Source of the DNA: Alphaproteobacteria bacterium
Lineage (GTDB): Bacteria > Myxococcota_A > UBA796 > GCA-2862545
Assembly (NCBI GenBank): GCA_020632875.1
Contig: JACKET010000017.1
Coordinates: forward strand, 1-64,000
DNA: 64,000 nucleotides
Reading direction: 5' to 3'
Shown: positions 22,615-31,213 of the stretch, piece after piece
Layout of the letters: every line of letters begins with the position of its first letter
Numbering within the stretch: position 1 is the stretch's first letter
Made by a program: the position numbers and the translations under genes
Notes under the pieces: model-generated
What the model was told of the DNA's origin: nothing
What the model saw: the letters and a program-made list of their open reading frames with translations, nothing else
Database searches by the model: none

Positions 22615-25248
22615 ATGAGCGCGCTCGACGCGATCCTCGCGCGGGTGGACAAGCCCTCGCGCTACCTCGGCAACGAGGTCAACAGCGTCCTCAAGGACCC
22701 CCGTACGGTCGACGTGCGCATCGCGCTCGCGTTCCCCGACCTGTACGACCTGGGGCTCGGGAACCTCGGCGTGCACATCCTGTACGCCGTCCTCAACAAG
22801 CTCGACTGGGCCTGGTGCGAGCGCGCCTACGCGCCCGCGCTCGACATGGAGGCCGAGCTGCGCGCCGCGGGCCTGCCCCTGTTCGCGCTCGAGTCGAAGG
22901 ATCCGCTCTCCGCGATGGACGGGCTCGGCTTCACGCTGCAGTCCGAGCTGACCTTCACGAACATCCTCAACATCCTCGACCTGTCGGGCATCCCGCTCCG
23001 CACGGCCGATCGTCGGGAGTCCGACCCGCTCACGTTCGCCGGCGGTCCCGCGGTGTTCAACCCCGAGCCGCTCGCGCCGTTCATGGATTTCTTCGTGATC
23101 GGAGACGGCGAGGACGTGATCATCGAGATCGCCGAGGCCTTCCGCGCGCACCAGGGCCGCGAGGCCCGCCTGCAGGCCCTCGCCGCGATCGAGGGCATCT
23201 ACGTGCCCGCGCTCTACCCGTTCGAGACGCTGCCCGACGGCCGGATCCTCCCCGATCCCGCAGCGCCGCCGATCCGCAAGCGGATCACCCGCGATCTCAA
23301 CGGCGCCACCTTCCCGGTCGAGTACATCGTCCCGTACACCCAGCAGGTCCACGATCGGATCTCGCTCGAGGTCCTCCGCGGCTGCACGCAGGGCTGTCGG
23401 TTCTGCCAGGCCGGCATGACCACGCGCCCGGTCCGCGAGCGCACGCTCGAAGAGGTCGACAGCCTGCTCCAGCGCACGCTCGACACCACGGGGTACGAAG
23501 AGGTCTCGCTGGTCTCGCTGTCGACGTGCGACTACTCGCGCGTCCGCCAGCTCGTCGAGAACAGCGTCGAGACGGCGCGTGCCCAGAACGTCGCGGTGTC
23601 GCTGCCTTCGCTGCGGCTCGACAGCTTCAGCGTCGAGCTCGCCGACATGGTCGCCGAGACGCGCCGCACCGGGCTCACCGTGGCTCCCGAGGCCGCGAGC
23701 CCGCGCCTGCGCGCCGTGATCAACAAGTGGATCCCCGACGAAGAGCTGCTCCAGATGTCGAACGGCGCGTTCGAGCGCGGCTGGAGCCACGTGAAGATGT
23801 ACTTCATGATCGGCCTGCCGACCGAGCGCGACGACGACATCGTGGCGATCGCCGATCTCGCGAATCGGGCGCTCGCCCAGGGCAAGGAGCACAACCGCCG
23901 CGCCCGCATCAACCTCGGCGTCAGCACGTTCGTGCCGAAGCCGTTCACGCCGTTCCAGTGGGCCGAGCAGATCGGCCTGAACGAGACCGAGCGCCGGCAG
24001 GACGTGCTGTCCCGCGAGCTCGAGCACGCGAGCGGCATCAAGTTCGGGCGGCACGACCCCGAAGAGACGTTCCTCGAGGGGCTCGTCTCGCGGGCCGACC
24101 GCCGTGCGGCCGACCTCATCGAGCTCGCCTGGAAGAAGGGGTGCCGCTTCGACGCCTGGCGCGAGCACCTGCGCTTCGACCTGTGGGCCGAGGCCATCCG
24201 CGAGCTCGACTACGACGTGAAGGACGCGCTGCGCGAGCGCGCCGTCGACGAGCGGCTCCCGTGGGACCACATCGACGTGCTGATCGACAAGCAGTGGTTC
24301 GTCGACGACTGGAACCGCGCCAAGCTGCTCCAGCACGCCGAGGATTGCCGTCACCGCAAGTGCCACAAGTGCGGCGTCATCGACCACGAGCGCGAGCTGT
24401 GCGCCAGCATGCTCCGCAAGTCCGTGCAGGGGCGGAAGCCCGAGGCCGACTGGGTCCGCAAGCCGGCGCCCGAGCGCCCCACGCCCGAGCCCGTGCAGCG
24501 GCTGTGGATGCGCGTCAGCCGCGTCGAGAGCGGTCGCTACCTGTCGCACCTCGAGGCGATGCACGCGTGGGTCCGCGCGCTCCGTCGGGCGAAGGTGCCG
24601 GTGGCGTACAGCCAGGGCTTCCATCCGCACCCGCGCGTTGCGTTCAGCTCCGCGATGCCGCAGAACCAGGCGAGCATCGGCGAGTACATGGATCTCGTCC
24701 TCACCGAGCGGCGCGACCCCGTCGAGCTCGTCGAGCGCCTGAGCAGCGTGCTGCCCGCGGGGTTCGGCGTGCACGGCGTGCAAGAGGTCGACATGCGGGC
24801 TCCGGCGCTGATGTCCCTCGTGGAGGGGGCCGTGTACACGGTGTACTTCCCGCATCTCACGAAGGCCGAGCTCGAGGCCCGCGTCGCCGATCTCCTCGCG
24901 ATGGACGAGATTCCCGTCGAGCGCCGACTCAAGCCCCGCAAGCCGAAGAAGGGCAAGCGCGGCCGGCCGCAGGACCGCTCCGCGGGCATCGATCTGAAGC
25001 CGATGATCGCGTCGCTCGCCGTCCGCGACACGCGCGAGGTCCCCGCGATCGACGTGACGATGATCAGCCACGACGGCAAGGGCGGGAAGGTCCGCGAGCT
25101 CGTGCCGCTGCTCACCGACACGCCAGACCGGTGCCAGGTGCTGCGTCGCGAGACCCTGGCGCTCGACGGCGACGACCGCGTCCCGCTCGCCCGGATCTGG
25201 GACCGGTTCGCGCCCTCCGCGCCGCAGCCGCTGGAGGCGCTCGCTTGA
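22615..25248 (+). CDS. TIGR03960-family B12-binding-domain radical SAM protein with DUF2344 C-terminus
   Basis: An 877-residue protein. The N-terminus (residues about 1-230) carries the FPDLYDLGLGNLG and FAGGPAVFNPEPL motifs of the cobalamin-binding-like domain of this family. The radical SAM core follows, with C257-x3-C261-x2-C264 in RGCTQGCRFCQAG. Motifs TVAPEAASPRLRAVINK and MIGLPTERDDD belong to the same core. From about 628 to the end the DUF2344 (TIGR03936) domain appears, with RYLSHLEAMHAWVRALRRA and YSQGFHPHPR. In many bacteria the two halves are one fused protein near ribosomal or Rne/Rng genes. Its reaction is unknown; RNA or protein modification is often suggested. The start ATG has a GGGAG site. 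The stop codon forms part of the next promoter. Confidence 0.93.
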   Translation: MSALDAILARVDKPSRYLGNEVNSVLKDPRTVDVRIALAFPDLYDLGLGNLGVHILYAVLNKLDWAWCERAYAPALDMEAELRAAGLPLFALESKDPLSAMDGLGFTLQSELTFTNILNILDLSGIPLRTADRRESDPLTFAGGPAVFNPEPLAPFMDFFVIGDGEDVIIEIAEAFRAHQGREARLQALAAIEGIYVPALYPFETLPDGRILPDPAAPPIRKRITRDLNGATFPVEYIVPYTQQVHDRISLEVLRGCTQGCRFCQAGMTTRPVRERTLEEVDSLLQRTLDTTGYEEVSLVSLSTCDYSRVRQLVENSVETARAQNVAVSLPSLRLDSFSVELADMVAETRRTGLTVAPEAASPRLRAVINKWIPDEELLQMSNGAFERGWSHVKMYFMIGLPTERDDDIVAIADLANRALAQGKEHNRRARINLGVSTFVPKPFTPFQWAEQIGLNETERRQDVLSRELEHASGIKFGRHDPEETFLEGLVSRADRRAADLIELAWKKGCRFDAWREHLRFDLWAEAIRELDYDVKDALRERAVDERLPWDHIDVLIDKQWFVDDWNRAKLLQHAEDCRHRKCHKCGVIDHERELCASMLRKSVQGRKPEADWVRKPAPERPTPEPVQRLWMRVSRVESGRYLSHLEAMHAWVRALRRAKVPVAYSQGFHPHPRVAFSSAMPQNQASIGEYMDLVLTERRDPVELVERLSSVLPAGFGVHGVQEVDMRAPALMSLVEGAVYTVYFPHLTKAELEARVADLLAMDEIPVERRLKPRKPKKGKRGRPQDRSAGIDLKPMIASLAVRDTREVPAIDVTMISHDGKGGKVRELVPLLTDTPDRCQVLRRETLALDGDDRVPLARIWDRFAPSAPQPLEALA

Positions 25249-25272
25249 CACAGCGGGCCGGTTGGCTAACGG
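25245..25272 (+). promoter_or_regulatory. promoter TTGACA-N16-TAACGG
   Basis: A perfect TTGACA (25245-25250), whose TGA is also the stop codon of the radical SAM gene, is followed after 16 bases by TAACGG (25267-25272), 27 bases before ATG 25299. It looks like a housekeeping sigma promoter for the small lipoprotein. Confidence 0.55.
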
Positions 25273-25298
25273 TTCGGCTGTCTGTGGAGGAGATCCCC

Positions 25299-25745
25299 AT
25301 GAAGCGCCTGCTGCTCGCGCTCCCGCTGGTCCTGCTGGCCGGATGCACGTTCAAGTACCACACGATCCCCGAGGCCGCGCCCGAGTTCGCCAAGGCCGAC
25401 TACCGCGTGCTCGGCAAGACGAACCACGAGGAATGTGGCACCTACATCCTCGGGATCGACTGGGGGCACCTGTTCTCGAACCAGCGCGGCACCCGCATCT
25501 CCTCGAGCCCGCTCGGCGCCATCCCGTTCATCGGTGGCGGCGGCAGCCCCGAAGAGTCGCGCGCGCTGTACCACGCACTCGACAAGATGCCCGAGGCGAC
25601 GCACCTCCTCGCGCACCGCGCCCACACCACGTCCACGGGGCTGGTGTTCTTCGGTCAGCCCATCTTCGGCCAGCGCTGCTCGGCGGTCGAAGCGCGCGGC
25701 GTGAAGATCGGCGAGAAGCCCGCGGGCGGCACGCCCACGCTGTAG
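25299..25745 (+). CDS. small lipoprotein
   Basis: A 148-residue lipoprotein with the signal peptide MKRLLLALPLVLLAGC (C16) and a strong GGAGGAG ribosome site. The mature part has FKYHTIPEAAPEF, NHEECGTYILGIDWGHLF and a Gly-rich turn IGGGGSPEESRAL. Three Cys in the mature part (after C16) could form a disulfide. The overall pattern resembles small TRL-like or DUF-type lipoproteins, but no family is certain. It has its own promoter and converges on the lipoprotein gene 25787-26482. Confidence 0.65.
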   Translation: MKRLLLALPLVLLAGCTFKYHTIPEAAPEFAKADYRVLGKTNHEECGTYILGIDWGHLFSNQRGTRISSSPLGAIPFIGGGGSPEESRALYHALDKMPEATHLLAHRAHTTSTGLVFFGQPIFGQRCSAVEARGVKIGEKPAGGTPTL

Positions 25746-25746
25746 T

Positions 25747-25783
25747 CCAGGAGCCAGGAGCCAGGAGCCAGGAGCCTGGCTCC
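25747..25783. terminator. heptad repeat / hairpin between converging genes
   Basis: CCAGGAG is repeated four times without spacing (25747-25774). The following CCTGGCTCC (25775-25783) can pair with GGAGCCAGG at 25757-25765, forming a 9-base stem. With no T tract it would be a weak intrinsic terminator, but its position in the 41-base gap between converging stops fits a bidirectional one. Confidence 0.5.
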
Positions 25784-25786
25784 GAG

Positions 25787-26482
25787 CTACTGCAGCTTCT
25801 TCGCGACCCGGCGCTCGAGCACGATGAGCCAGTCCTGCATCTGCGGCCCGGTGGGCGAGAAGACCCGTTCGGACACGCGGCTCGCGTCGACATCCGTGTA
25901 GCCCAGCACGCTCCCGTCGCGGTCGTACGCGACCAGCATCACGCGGATGCGCGCCCCGCCGGCCGTTCCGAACTCCTGCCCGAAGAACCACCCGGCGTTG
26001 TGGGACATGTACGTCACCACCCACGGGACGAGCACCGGCTGCTCGAACGTGCCGCCCGCCACGGGGCGCAGCTCGAAGCGCGGCAGGCTCACGTTGTCGT
26101 GCCCGTCGCGCGAGGCCGTTCCGCGGCGCTCGCGGCGCTCGGGGGGTGGGGGAGGGGCGTCGAGCTCGACCGACGGCCGGCCCAGTGCGTCTTCGAGCCA
26201 GTCTGCGACCTGCTTGCGGTACTTCTCGCCGCTCGACACGTCGATGTCCTTCGAGACGTTGAACAGGCCCTCGCCCGTGCTCTCGGTCACGAAGCCGCCG
26301 CTGAACGTCACGTTCCCGACGACCGTGTTGCGGCGGAACGGCTCGCCATCGTCGAGATCGACGAGGAACACGGGCGCCGCGAGCGCCAGGCCCTCGGCGC
26401 GGATCGGCTCGGCGGCGACCTCGATGTGGTTCGCGTGCGTGGAGCATGCGGCGAGCGCCGCGACCAGGAGCCAGTTCGACAC
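25787..26482 (-). CDS. hypothetical lipoprotein
   Basis: A 231-residue protein starting at GTG 26482 with signal peptide and lipobox ALAAC (C13). A Pro-rich stretch with six consecutive prolines (about 110-115), followed by an Arg-rich patch, splits it into two beta-rich parts. The second has VVTYMSHNAGWFFGQEFG and ARIRVMLVAYDRDG. The C-terminal SPTGPQMQDWLIVLERRVAKKL is helical. No known domain recognised. It is divergent from the acyl-CoA dehydrogenase, with a 51-base shared upstream region. Confidence 0.6.
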   Translation of the reverse strand: MSNWLLVAALAACSTHANHIEVAAEPIRAEGLALAAPVFLVDLDDGEPFRRNTVVGNVTFSGGFVTESTGEGLFNVSKDIDVSSGEKYRKQVADWLEDALGRPSVELDAPPPPPERRERRGTASRDGHDNVSLPRFELRPVAGGTFEQPVLVPWVVTYMSHNAGWFFGQEFGTAGGARIRVMLVAYDRDGSVLGYTDVDASRVSERVFSPTGPQMQDWLIVLERRVAKKLQ

Positions 26483-26533
26483 GGGCGGACGCTGTAACGG
26501 CTGTTAGGGGAGCCGCCACACCGGAGACGCAGC

Positions 26534-27679
26534 ATGTTCGAACCGACCGAGGAACAGGCGGCGCTGGCCGAAGCGGCGCGCGACTTCTGCCAGGGCACGC
26601 TCACCGAGACGTTGAAGGCCGACGACGAGGCCGAGGTGTTCCGCCCCGAGATCGTGAAGGCGATGGGCGAGATGGGCCTGTGCGGCATCCCCACGCCCGA
26701 AGAGCACGGCGGGCTCGGCCTCGGCTACTACGAGTACTGCCTGGTGCTCGAAGAGATCGCGAAGGTCAGCGCTTCGTACGCCGTGTCGGTCGCGGTCACC
26801 GGGCTCCCGCAGGTCATCCTCACGCTGTTCGGCTCCGACGCGCAGAAGCAGCGCTGGCTGCCGGGGCTCGCAGCGGGTGAGCTGCTCGGCGCGTTCGCGC
26901 TGTCCGAGCCCGAGAGCGGCTCGGATGCGGCGTCCCTCAAGACCACCGCGGTGCGCGACGGCGACGACTACGTGCTCACGGGCACGAAGTTCTGGATCAC
27001 GCACGGCAGCTACGCCGACGTCTACGTGGTGATGGCGCGCACGGGCGGCCCCGGGGCGCGTGGGGTCTCCGCGTTCCTCGTGCCGGGCGATGCCGCGAAC
27101 CTCTCCTTCGGCAGGAAGGAGGAGAAGATGGGCATGCGCGCTTCGCCCACGGTCGAGGTCGTGCTCGACGGCGTGCGCGTCCCGGCATCCGCGCGCATCG
27201 GCGACGAGGGCATCGGGTTCACGGTCGCCATGACCGCGCTCGATTCGGGGCGCATCACGATCGGCGCCTCCGCGGTGGGCCTGTGCCAGGCGTCGCTCGA
27301 GTACGCCACGCGGTACGCCACCGAGCGGCGCCAGTTCGGCACGCCGATCATCGACTTCCAGGGCGTGGGCTTCATGCTCGCCGACATGGCGTGTCGCACC
27401 GAGACCTCGCGCCTGCTCGTGCACAAGGCGGCCACGTTGAAAGACGCGAAGCGGCCGTACTCCGACATCGCCGCCATGGCGAAGGTCACCGCCACCGATG
27501 CCGCGATGGCCGTCACGACCGACGCCGTCCAGGTGCTCGGGGGCTACGGCTACACGCGAGAGCACCCGGTCGAACGGTGGATGCGCGATGCCAAGGTGAT
27601 GCAGATCGTCGAGGGCACCAACCAGATCCAGCGGCTCGTGATCGCCCGTCACCTGAAGAAGCAGCACGGCATCGGCTGA
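26534..27679 (+). CDS. acyl-CoA dehydrogenase
   Basis: A 381-residue flavoenzyme for alpha,beta-desaturation of acyl-CoA, normally passing electrons to ETF. FAD-binding motifs FALSEPESGSDAASLKTTA and VLTGTKFWITHG are clear. ATERRQFGTPIIDFQG and QVLGGYGYTREHPVERWMRD are the family signatures, and the catalytic base is E360 in IVEGTNQIQR, the position used by short/medium-chain enzymes. The chain-length preference cannot be fixed. It is a single gene with a 24-base 5' side after GTTAGGGGAG. No ETF genes nearby. Confidence 0.95.
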   Translation: MFEPTEEQAALAEAARDFCQGTLTETLKADDEAEVFRPEIVKAMGEMGLCGIPTPEEHGGLGLGYYEYCLVLEEIAKVSASYAVSVAVTGLPQVILTLFGSDAQKQRWLPGLAAGELLGAFALSEPESGSDAASLKTTAVRDGDDYVLTGTKFWITHGSYADVYVVMARTGGPGARGVSAFLVPGDAANLSFGRKEEKMGMRASPTVEVVLDGVRVPASARIGDEGIGFTVAMTALDSGRITIGASAVGLCQASLEYATRYATERRQFGTPIIDFQGVGFMLADMACRTETSRLLVHKAATLKDAKRPYSDIAAMAKVTATDAAMAVTTDAVQVLGGYGYTREHPVERWMRDAKVMQIVEGTNQIQRLVIARHLKKQHGIG

Positions 27680-27707
27680 GGGCTTCGCGCAGCGCGCGGT
27701 CGACCGA

Positions 27708-27736
27708 TTGACCGCGCCACGCACCCTTGCATAAAC
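27708..27736 (+). promoter_or_regulatory. promoter TTGACC-N17-ATAAAC
   Basis: TTGACC (27708-27713) and ATAAAC (27731-27736) are spaced by the ideal 17 bases, 34 bases before ATG 27771 of the zinc-ribbon/PEGA gene. The AT-rich -10 stands out in the GC-rich surroundings. Confidence 0.55.
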
Positions 27737-27770
27737 TTCTGTGGCCCCGGGCCCCGGGGTGCGAGGACCG

Positions 27771-29183
27771 ATGAAAGTCTGCCCACTGTGCGGTGAGAAC
27801 TACCAGCCGTTCGTCGATTTCTGCTTCGCGGACGGAGAGGTTCTCGCGATGGAGCAGGTGGCCGCAGAGGTGGTCGAGCCCGAGGGCTTCGATGCGCCGC
27901 CGCCGCCGAAGATGCTCCAGGGCTCGCAACAGAATGCAGGCTACACGCGCTCGGCCACCCCGGTTCCCCGCGCGCGCCGTCCCGGCCGCACGTTGGTCAA
28001 TCGCCCCGAGAGCGGCGGGGGCGTCTACACGCCGCCGGTCGACGAAGAGTCCTACGAAGCCGCAGCTCCCGAAGCGTCGGTCCCCGAAGACGAAGAGGCG
28101 TTCGAATCGCCGGCAATGGGCGACGAGGTCGAAGAGATCGCTGCGTTCGACGATGGCTTCGGCGAGCCCGACGAGGTCGTCCCCGAGCCGCGCCCCGAGC
28201 CGATCCTCCCGAAGCAGAAGGCGCGCACGCCCACGCCTTCGCCGCCGCCGCGTCCGGTCGCGCCTCCTTCCTCCGACACGCCCGTTCCGTCGGATGAAGA
28301 GACGGGGGCCATGGGCCTCGTGCTCATCGCTGCCGGAGGCGTGCTGCTCGTCGGGGTGGTCCTCGCGATCGGCGCCGTCGTGGCCGGCGCGATCTTCTCG
28401 TCCGACAAGGACGACACCGAGGTGGCGGTGCTCCCCGAGCCTCCGCCCGATCCGGTCGAGCAGCCCCGGCCCGTCGAGCCCGATCCCGATCCCATCCAGG
28501 TCGGCCCCGTCGATCCCGAGCCGGTCCAGCCCGATCCCGAGCCGGTCCAGCCCGATCCGGTGCCCGTGGCGCAGCCCGATCCGGTGCCCGTGGCGCAGCC
28601 CCTCAAGCCCGATCCTGTCGTGCCACAGCCGGTGAAGCCGCGTCCCGATCCGAACGACGGCGTCGCCGAGGTCACTCCGCGGCCCGAGCCGCGCGTGGGT
28701 CTCGTGGCGTTCGCGTCCGATCCGCAGCGCGCGCTCATCTACGTCGATGGCACGGCGATCGGCACCACGCCCTACACCACGCCGGTCGCGTTCGGCCAGC
28801 ACGACCTCCGCCTCGAGCGCGAGGGCTACCAGCCGTTCACGACGAAGTTCTCCGTCAACGTGCCCGAGCTCACGCTGTCGCCCTTCAAGCTGGTCTCGCT
28901 CGCGCCTCCGCCCGAGCCCGAGGCGCCCGCGCCCCGTCCCGACGGCCCGCCCCGCAAGGTGATGTTCTTCCACACCGACCAGGGCATCGAGGTGAAGGTC
29001 AACGGCTCGGCCGACGGCTGCACGGCGGGCGCGCGGTGCCTCACGCCCGCCACGTTCAACCTGCCCTCGGGCGGGTACTCGGTGTCGTTCACCACGGCCG
29101 ACGGTGCGAAGAAGTCGTGTCGCATCGCCATCGAGCCAGGTGAGGGCACCCAGATGGTCCAGCTGCACCAGGCCTGTCCGTAG
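27771..29183 (+). CDS. zinc-ribbon, transmembrane, PEGA-domain protein
   Basis: A 470-residue protein. The N-terminus has a half zinc ribbon, CPLCGENY to FCFADGE, with Cys 4, 7 and 18. An acidic, Pro-rich cytoplasmic region (about 30-178) leads to one membrane helix at 181-208. A long extracytoplasmic Pro/Val spacer with repeats of PEPVQPD and PVPVAQPD follows, then a PEGA domain (about 308-365: SDPQRALIYVDGTAIGTTPYTTP) and a second beta-rich domain with C418/C424. The layout, a cytoplasmic metal-ribbon linked through the membrane to PEGA, is typical of myxobacterial envelope proteins, including those near Ser/Thr kinases. Exact role unknown. Confidence 0.8.
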   Translation: MKVCPLCGENYQPFVDFCFADGEVLAMEQVAAEVVEPEGFDAPPPPKMLQGSQQNAGYTRSATPVPRARRPGRTLVNRPESGGGVYTPPVDEESYEAAAPEASVPEDEEAFESPAMGDEVEEIAAFDDGFGEPDEVVPEPRPEPILPKQKARTPTPSPPPRPVAPPSSDTPVPSDEETGAMGLVLIAAGGVLLVGVVLAIGAVVAGAIFSSDKDDTEVAVLPEPPPDPVEQPRPVEPDPDPIQVGPVDPEPVQPDPEPVQPDPVPVAQPDPVPVAQPLKPDPVVPQPVKPRPDPNDGVAEVTPRPEPRVGLVAFASDPQRALIYVDGTAIGTTPYTTPVAFGQHDLRLEREGYQPFTTKFSVNVPELTLSPFKLVSLAPPPEPEAPAPRPDGPPRKVMFFHTDQGIEVKVNGSADGCTAGARCLTPATFNLPSGGYSVSFTTADGAKKSCRIAIEPGEGTQMVQLHQACP

Positions 29184-29245
29184 GCTTCGGGGTCGTCGTC
29201 GTCCTGCGTCCGCTGGTAGAGCGCGCGCGGGTGTAACGCGCGTCA

Positions 29246-29305
29246 GTGGAGCGGAGCGCGCGCTGGTGGAGCGGAGCGGGTGTCGGTGGAGCGGCTCGAG
29301 TCGAG
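29246..29305. repeat. three tandem 20-base repeats
   Basis: Units beginning GTGGAGCGG start at 29246, 29266 and 29286, exactly 20 bases apart; the first two share GTGGAGCGGAGCG and the third has GTGGAGCGGCTCG. A weaker relative GTAGAGCGCG lies at 29216. They fill the 133-base gap between the converging PEGA gene and the gene 29317-30327. They could be slippage products or a fold that ends transcription. Confidence 0.6.
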
Positions 29306-29316
29306 CGCGCGCGGCG

Positions 29317-30327
29317 CTACTTGAGGCGGCCGCCGATGCCGAAGGTCGCGCCACCGGGCGTGGGGGCGACGTGCACGCCGACGCTCGCGCCCTTGGCCTT
29401 GTTGTACGCCTTCATCCCGAACGCCTGGTTCGTGGCGACGGAGAGGACGTAGTAGCTCGCCGCGGTGATGCCGATGGCCTCGGGCGCATCCACGCGGTTG
29501 GCCGCCATCAGGCCGCCGACGACGCCCGTTCCGAGCACGCCGATCGCGAGACCGGTCGCGAACCCGCCCGTGTCTTTCTGGGCGAGGGCGCTGTAGCCGG
29601 GGAGGGGAGTCCACGCGGAGGAGTAGACCCGGTTGCGGGTCCAGCCGAGGCCGGCGTCGGGATCGGGGACCGGGTCGGGCACGACGGTGACGTCGGTCTC
29701 GCCGACCGCCGTGAGCACGGACTTCGGCACCTCGCCCTCGTTGATGAGGCCGATCACGCGGAGGCCGGCGTGCCACAGGTCGGCCGCGGAGTCGGTCGTC
29801 GCGTCGGCGCGCTGGATCTCGGTGCCGCCGCTGGTGCGCCCGCGGACGATGAGGGCCGCCTTGGTGTCGTCTTGCGGCGGCTGCACGGTGACCAGCCACA
29901 TCCAGTCCTGGCCGGCGAGCTTGCTCTCCATGCAGTCGAACTCGGCGGCGCACTCGGTGAGGCCGATGATGACGCCGGGCGGGAGGTTCTCGTCGCTCGC
30001 GACCACGAGCTCTTTCACCTCGCCGTAGATGGCGGCCATCTTGCTCTCGTACCCGGGCGCGTGGACCCACACCTTGATGGGCTGCTGATCGCGGTACTCG
30101 GACGCGTCGATCGGCACCATGTCCATCAGGATCTCGAAGCTGATCAGCGTCTCGCCCTGGGGCACGCGCATCTTGAGACCCGTGGCGACGGTCTCGAGGA
30201 CCTCGGCCTTGATTTCGCGGCCATCGGTCAGCTTCAGCCTGCGGTATTGCCGATCCTGCGCGAACGAGGTCGCGGGCAGGGCCAGGGCAAGCAGAAGTAC
30301 GGCGTGTCGCATCCGGCGTTCTCGCAT
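29317..30327 (-). CDS. exported hypothetical protein
   Basis: A 336-residue protein; ATG 30312 gives a clean Sec signal peptide (MRHAVLLLALALPATSFAQ), while ATG 30327 adds five polar residues. The mature protein starts with a small beta domain (KLTDGREIKAEVLETVATGLKMRV) seen in other exported proteins that handle GEVVxG-like turns. The middle is mixed alpha/beta (PPGVIIGLTECAAEF, then WMWLVTVQPP). The C-terminus has two hydrophobic segments (GLAIGVLGTGVVGGLMAA and SYYVLSVATNQAFG), which may insert in the membrane. No function can be assigned. Confidence 0.6.
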   Translation of the reverse strand: MRERRMRHAVLLLALALPATSFAQDRQYRRLKLTDGREIKAEVLETVATGLKMRVPQGETLISFEILMDMVPIDASEYRDQQPIKVWVHAPGYESKMAAIYGEVKELVVASDENLPPGVIIGLTECAAEFDCMESKLAGQDWMWLVTVQPPQDDTKAALIVRGRTSGGTEIQRADATTDSAADLWHAGLRVIGLINEGEVPKSVLTAVGETDVTVVPDPVPDPDAGLGWTRNRVYSSAWTPLPGYSALAQKDTGGFATGLAIGVLGTGVVGGLMAANRVDAPEAIGITAASYYVLSVATNQAFGMKAYNKAKGASVGVHVAPTPGGATFGIGGRLK

Positions 30328-30472
30328 CAGAGGGCACCCGAGTCATACCGCACGCATCGGTGTGACCTCAAGCAGTTCGGATGTACGCGGACGCGGTACC
30401 GGTTAGACCCAACCGTCGCGCGGATCGAAATGACGTGCGGCCGTCGCCCGTACGCGACGAGCAGGAGGACCG

Positions 30473-31213
30473 GTGGCCAACGAGCTGACCGACGACGATC
30501 TGACCGACGAGGAAGAAGACCTCAAGCTCGAGCCCCAGCAGGCGGGGCTCGCGTTCCGGGCCGAGATGTGGGCGATGGATACGCTGCTCGGGTACTGGCC
30601 GTACCTCCTCGGCGGCATCGGTATCGTGCTCGCCGCGGTGTTCTTCTACGGGCAGTACTCGAACTACGCGACCAACCAGCAGCGCGCCTCCGCGAAGGCC
30701 GTCGCCCAGATCGAGGCCAAGGTGCCCGGCGGGCGCATCGGCGATCTCGCGTACATGGCCGCATCCGGCGAGACGCTCGACGTGGGTGCGCTCGTCGAGG
30801 CCGCCACCAAGCTCGAGGCCGTGTCGGCCAGTGGCCCGGCGAAGGCCGAGGCCATGCTGAAGGCCGCCGAGCTCTACCGCATCGCCGAGAAGCCCGACGA
30901 TCAGCGGCGCGCGCTCGAAGCCGCCGCGCAGAGCGGCACCGGGGTGCTGTCGTACGTGGCCGAGAGCGCCATCGCGAACCTCGACCTCGAGGCGGGCAAC
31001 AACGACGCCGCCACGCAGCGCCTCCAGAAGCTCATGGATACCCACCAGGACTACCTGGGCGAGCAGGCGGCCCTCGATCTCGGGCTCGTGCTCGAGCAGC
31101 TCGGCAAGAAGCCCGAGGCCGAGGCGGTCTACACGAAGTTCCTCGAGCGCTGGCCCGAGTCGCCGCGCAAAGAAGAGGTCGCGCAGCGCAAGTCCGCCCT
31201 GGGTGAAGGGTGA
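30473..31213 (+). CDS. YfgM-like membrane-anchored TPR protein
   Basis: A 246-residue protein starting at GTG 30473 after a perfect AGGAGG (30463-30468). The acidic N-terminus (LTDDDLTDEEEDL) precedes one membrane helix (about residues 44-63, LLGGIGIVLAAVFFYG), and the periplasmic part contains TPR-like helices (AEAMLKAAELYRIAEKP, then EQAALDLGLVLEQLGKKPEAEAVY). This architecture, and the following BamB-like gene in a GTGA overlap, match the YfgM-BamB pair of proteobacteria, where YfgM assists envelope protein folding near the Sec translocon. Here der, usually the next gene, is 17 kb away. Confidence 0.8.
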   Translation: MANELTDDDLTDEEEDLKLEPQQAGLAFRAEMWAMDTLLGYWPYLLGGIGIVLAAVFFYGQYSNYATNQQRASAKAVAQIEAKVPGGRIGDLAYMAASGETLDVGALVEAATKLEAVSASGPAKAEAMLKAAELYRIAEKPDDQRRALEAAAQSGTGVLSYVAESAIANLDLEAGNNDAATQRLQKLMDTHQDYLGEQAALDLGLVLEQLGKKPEAEAVYTKFLERWPESPRKEEVAQRKSALGEG

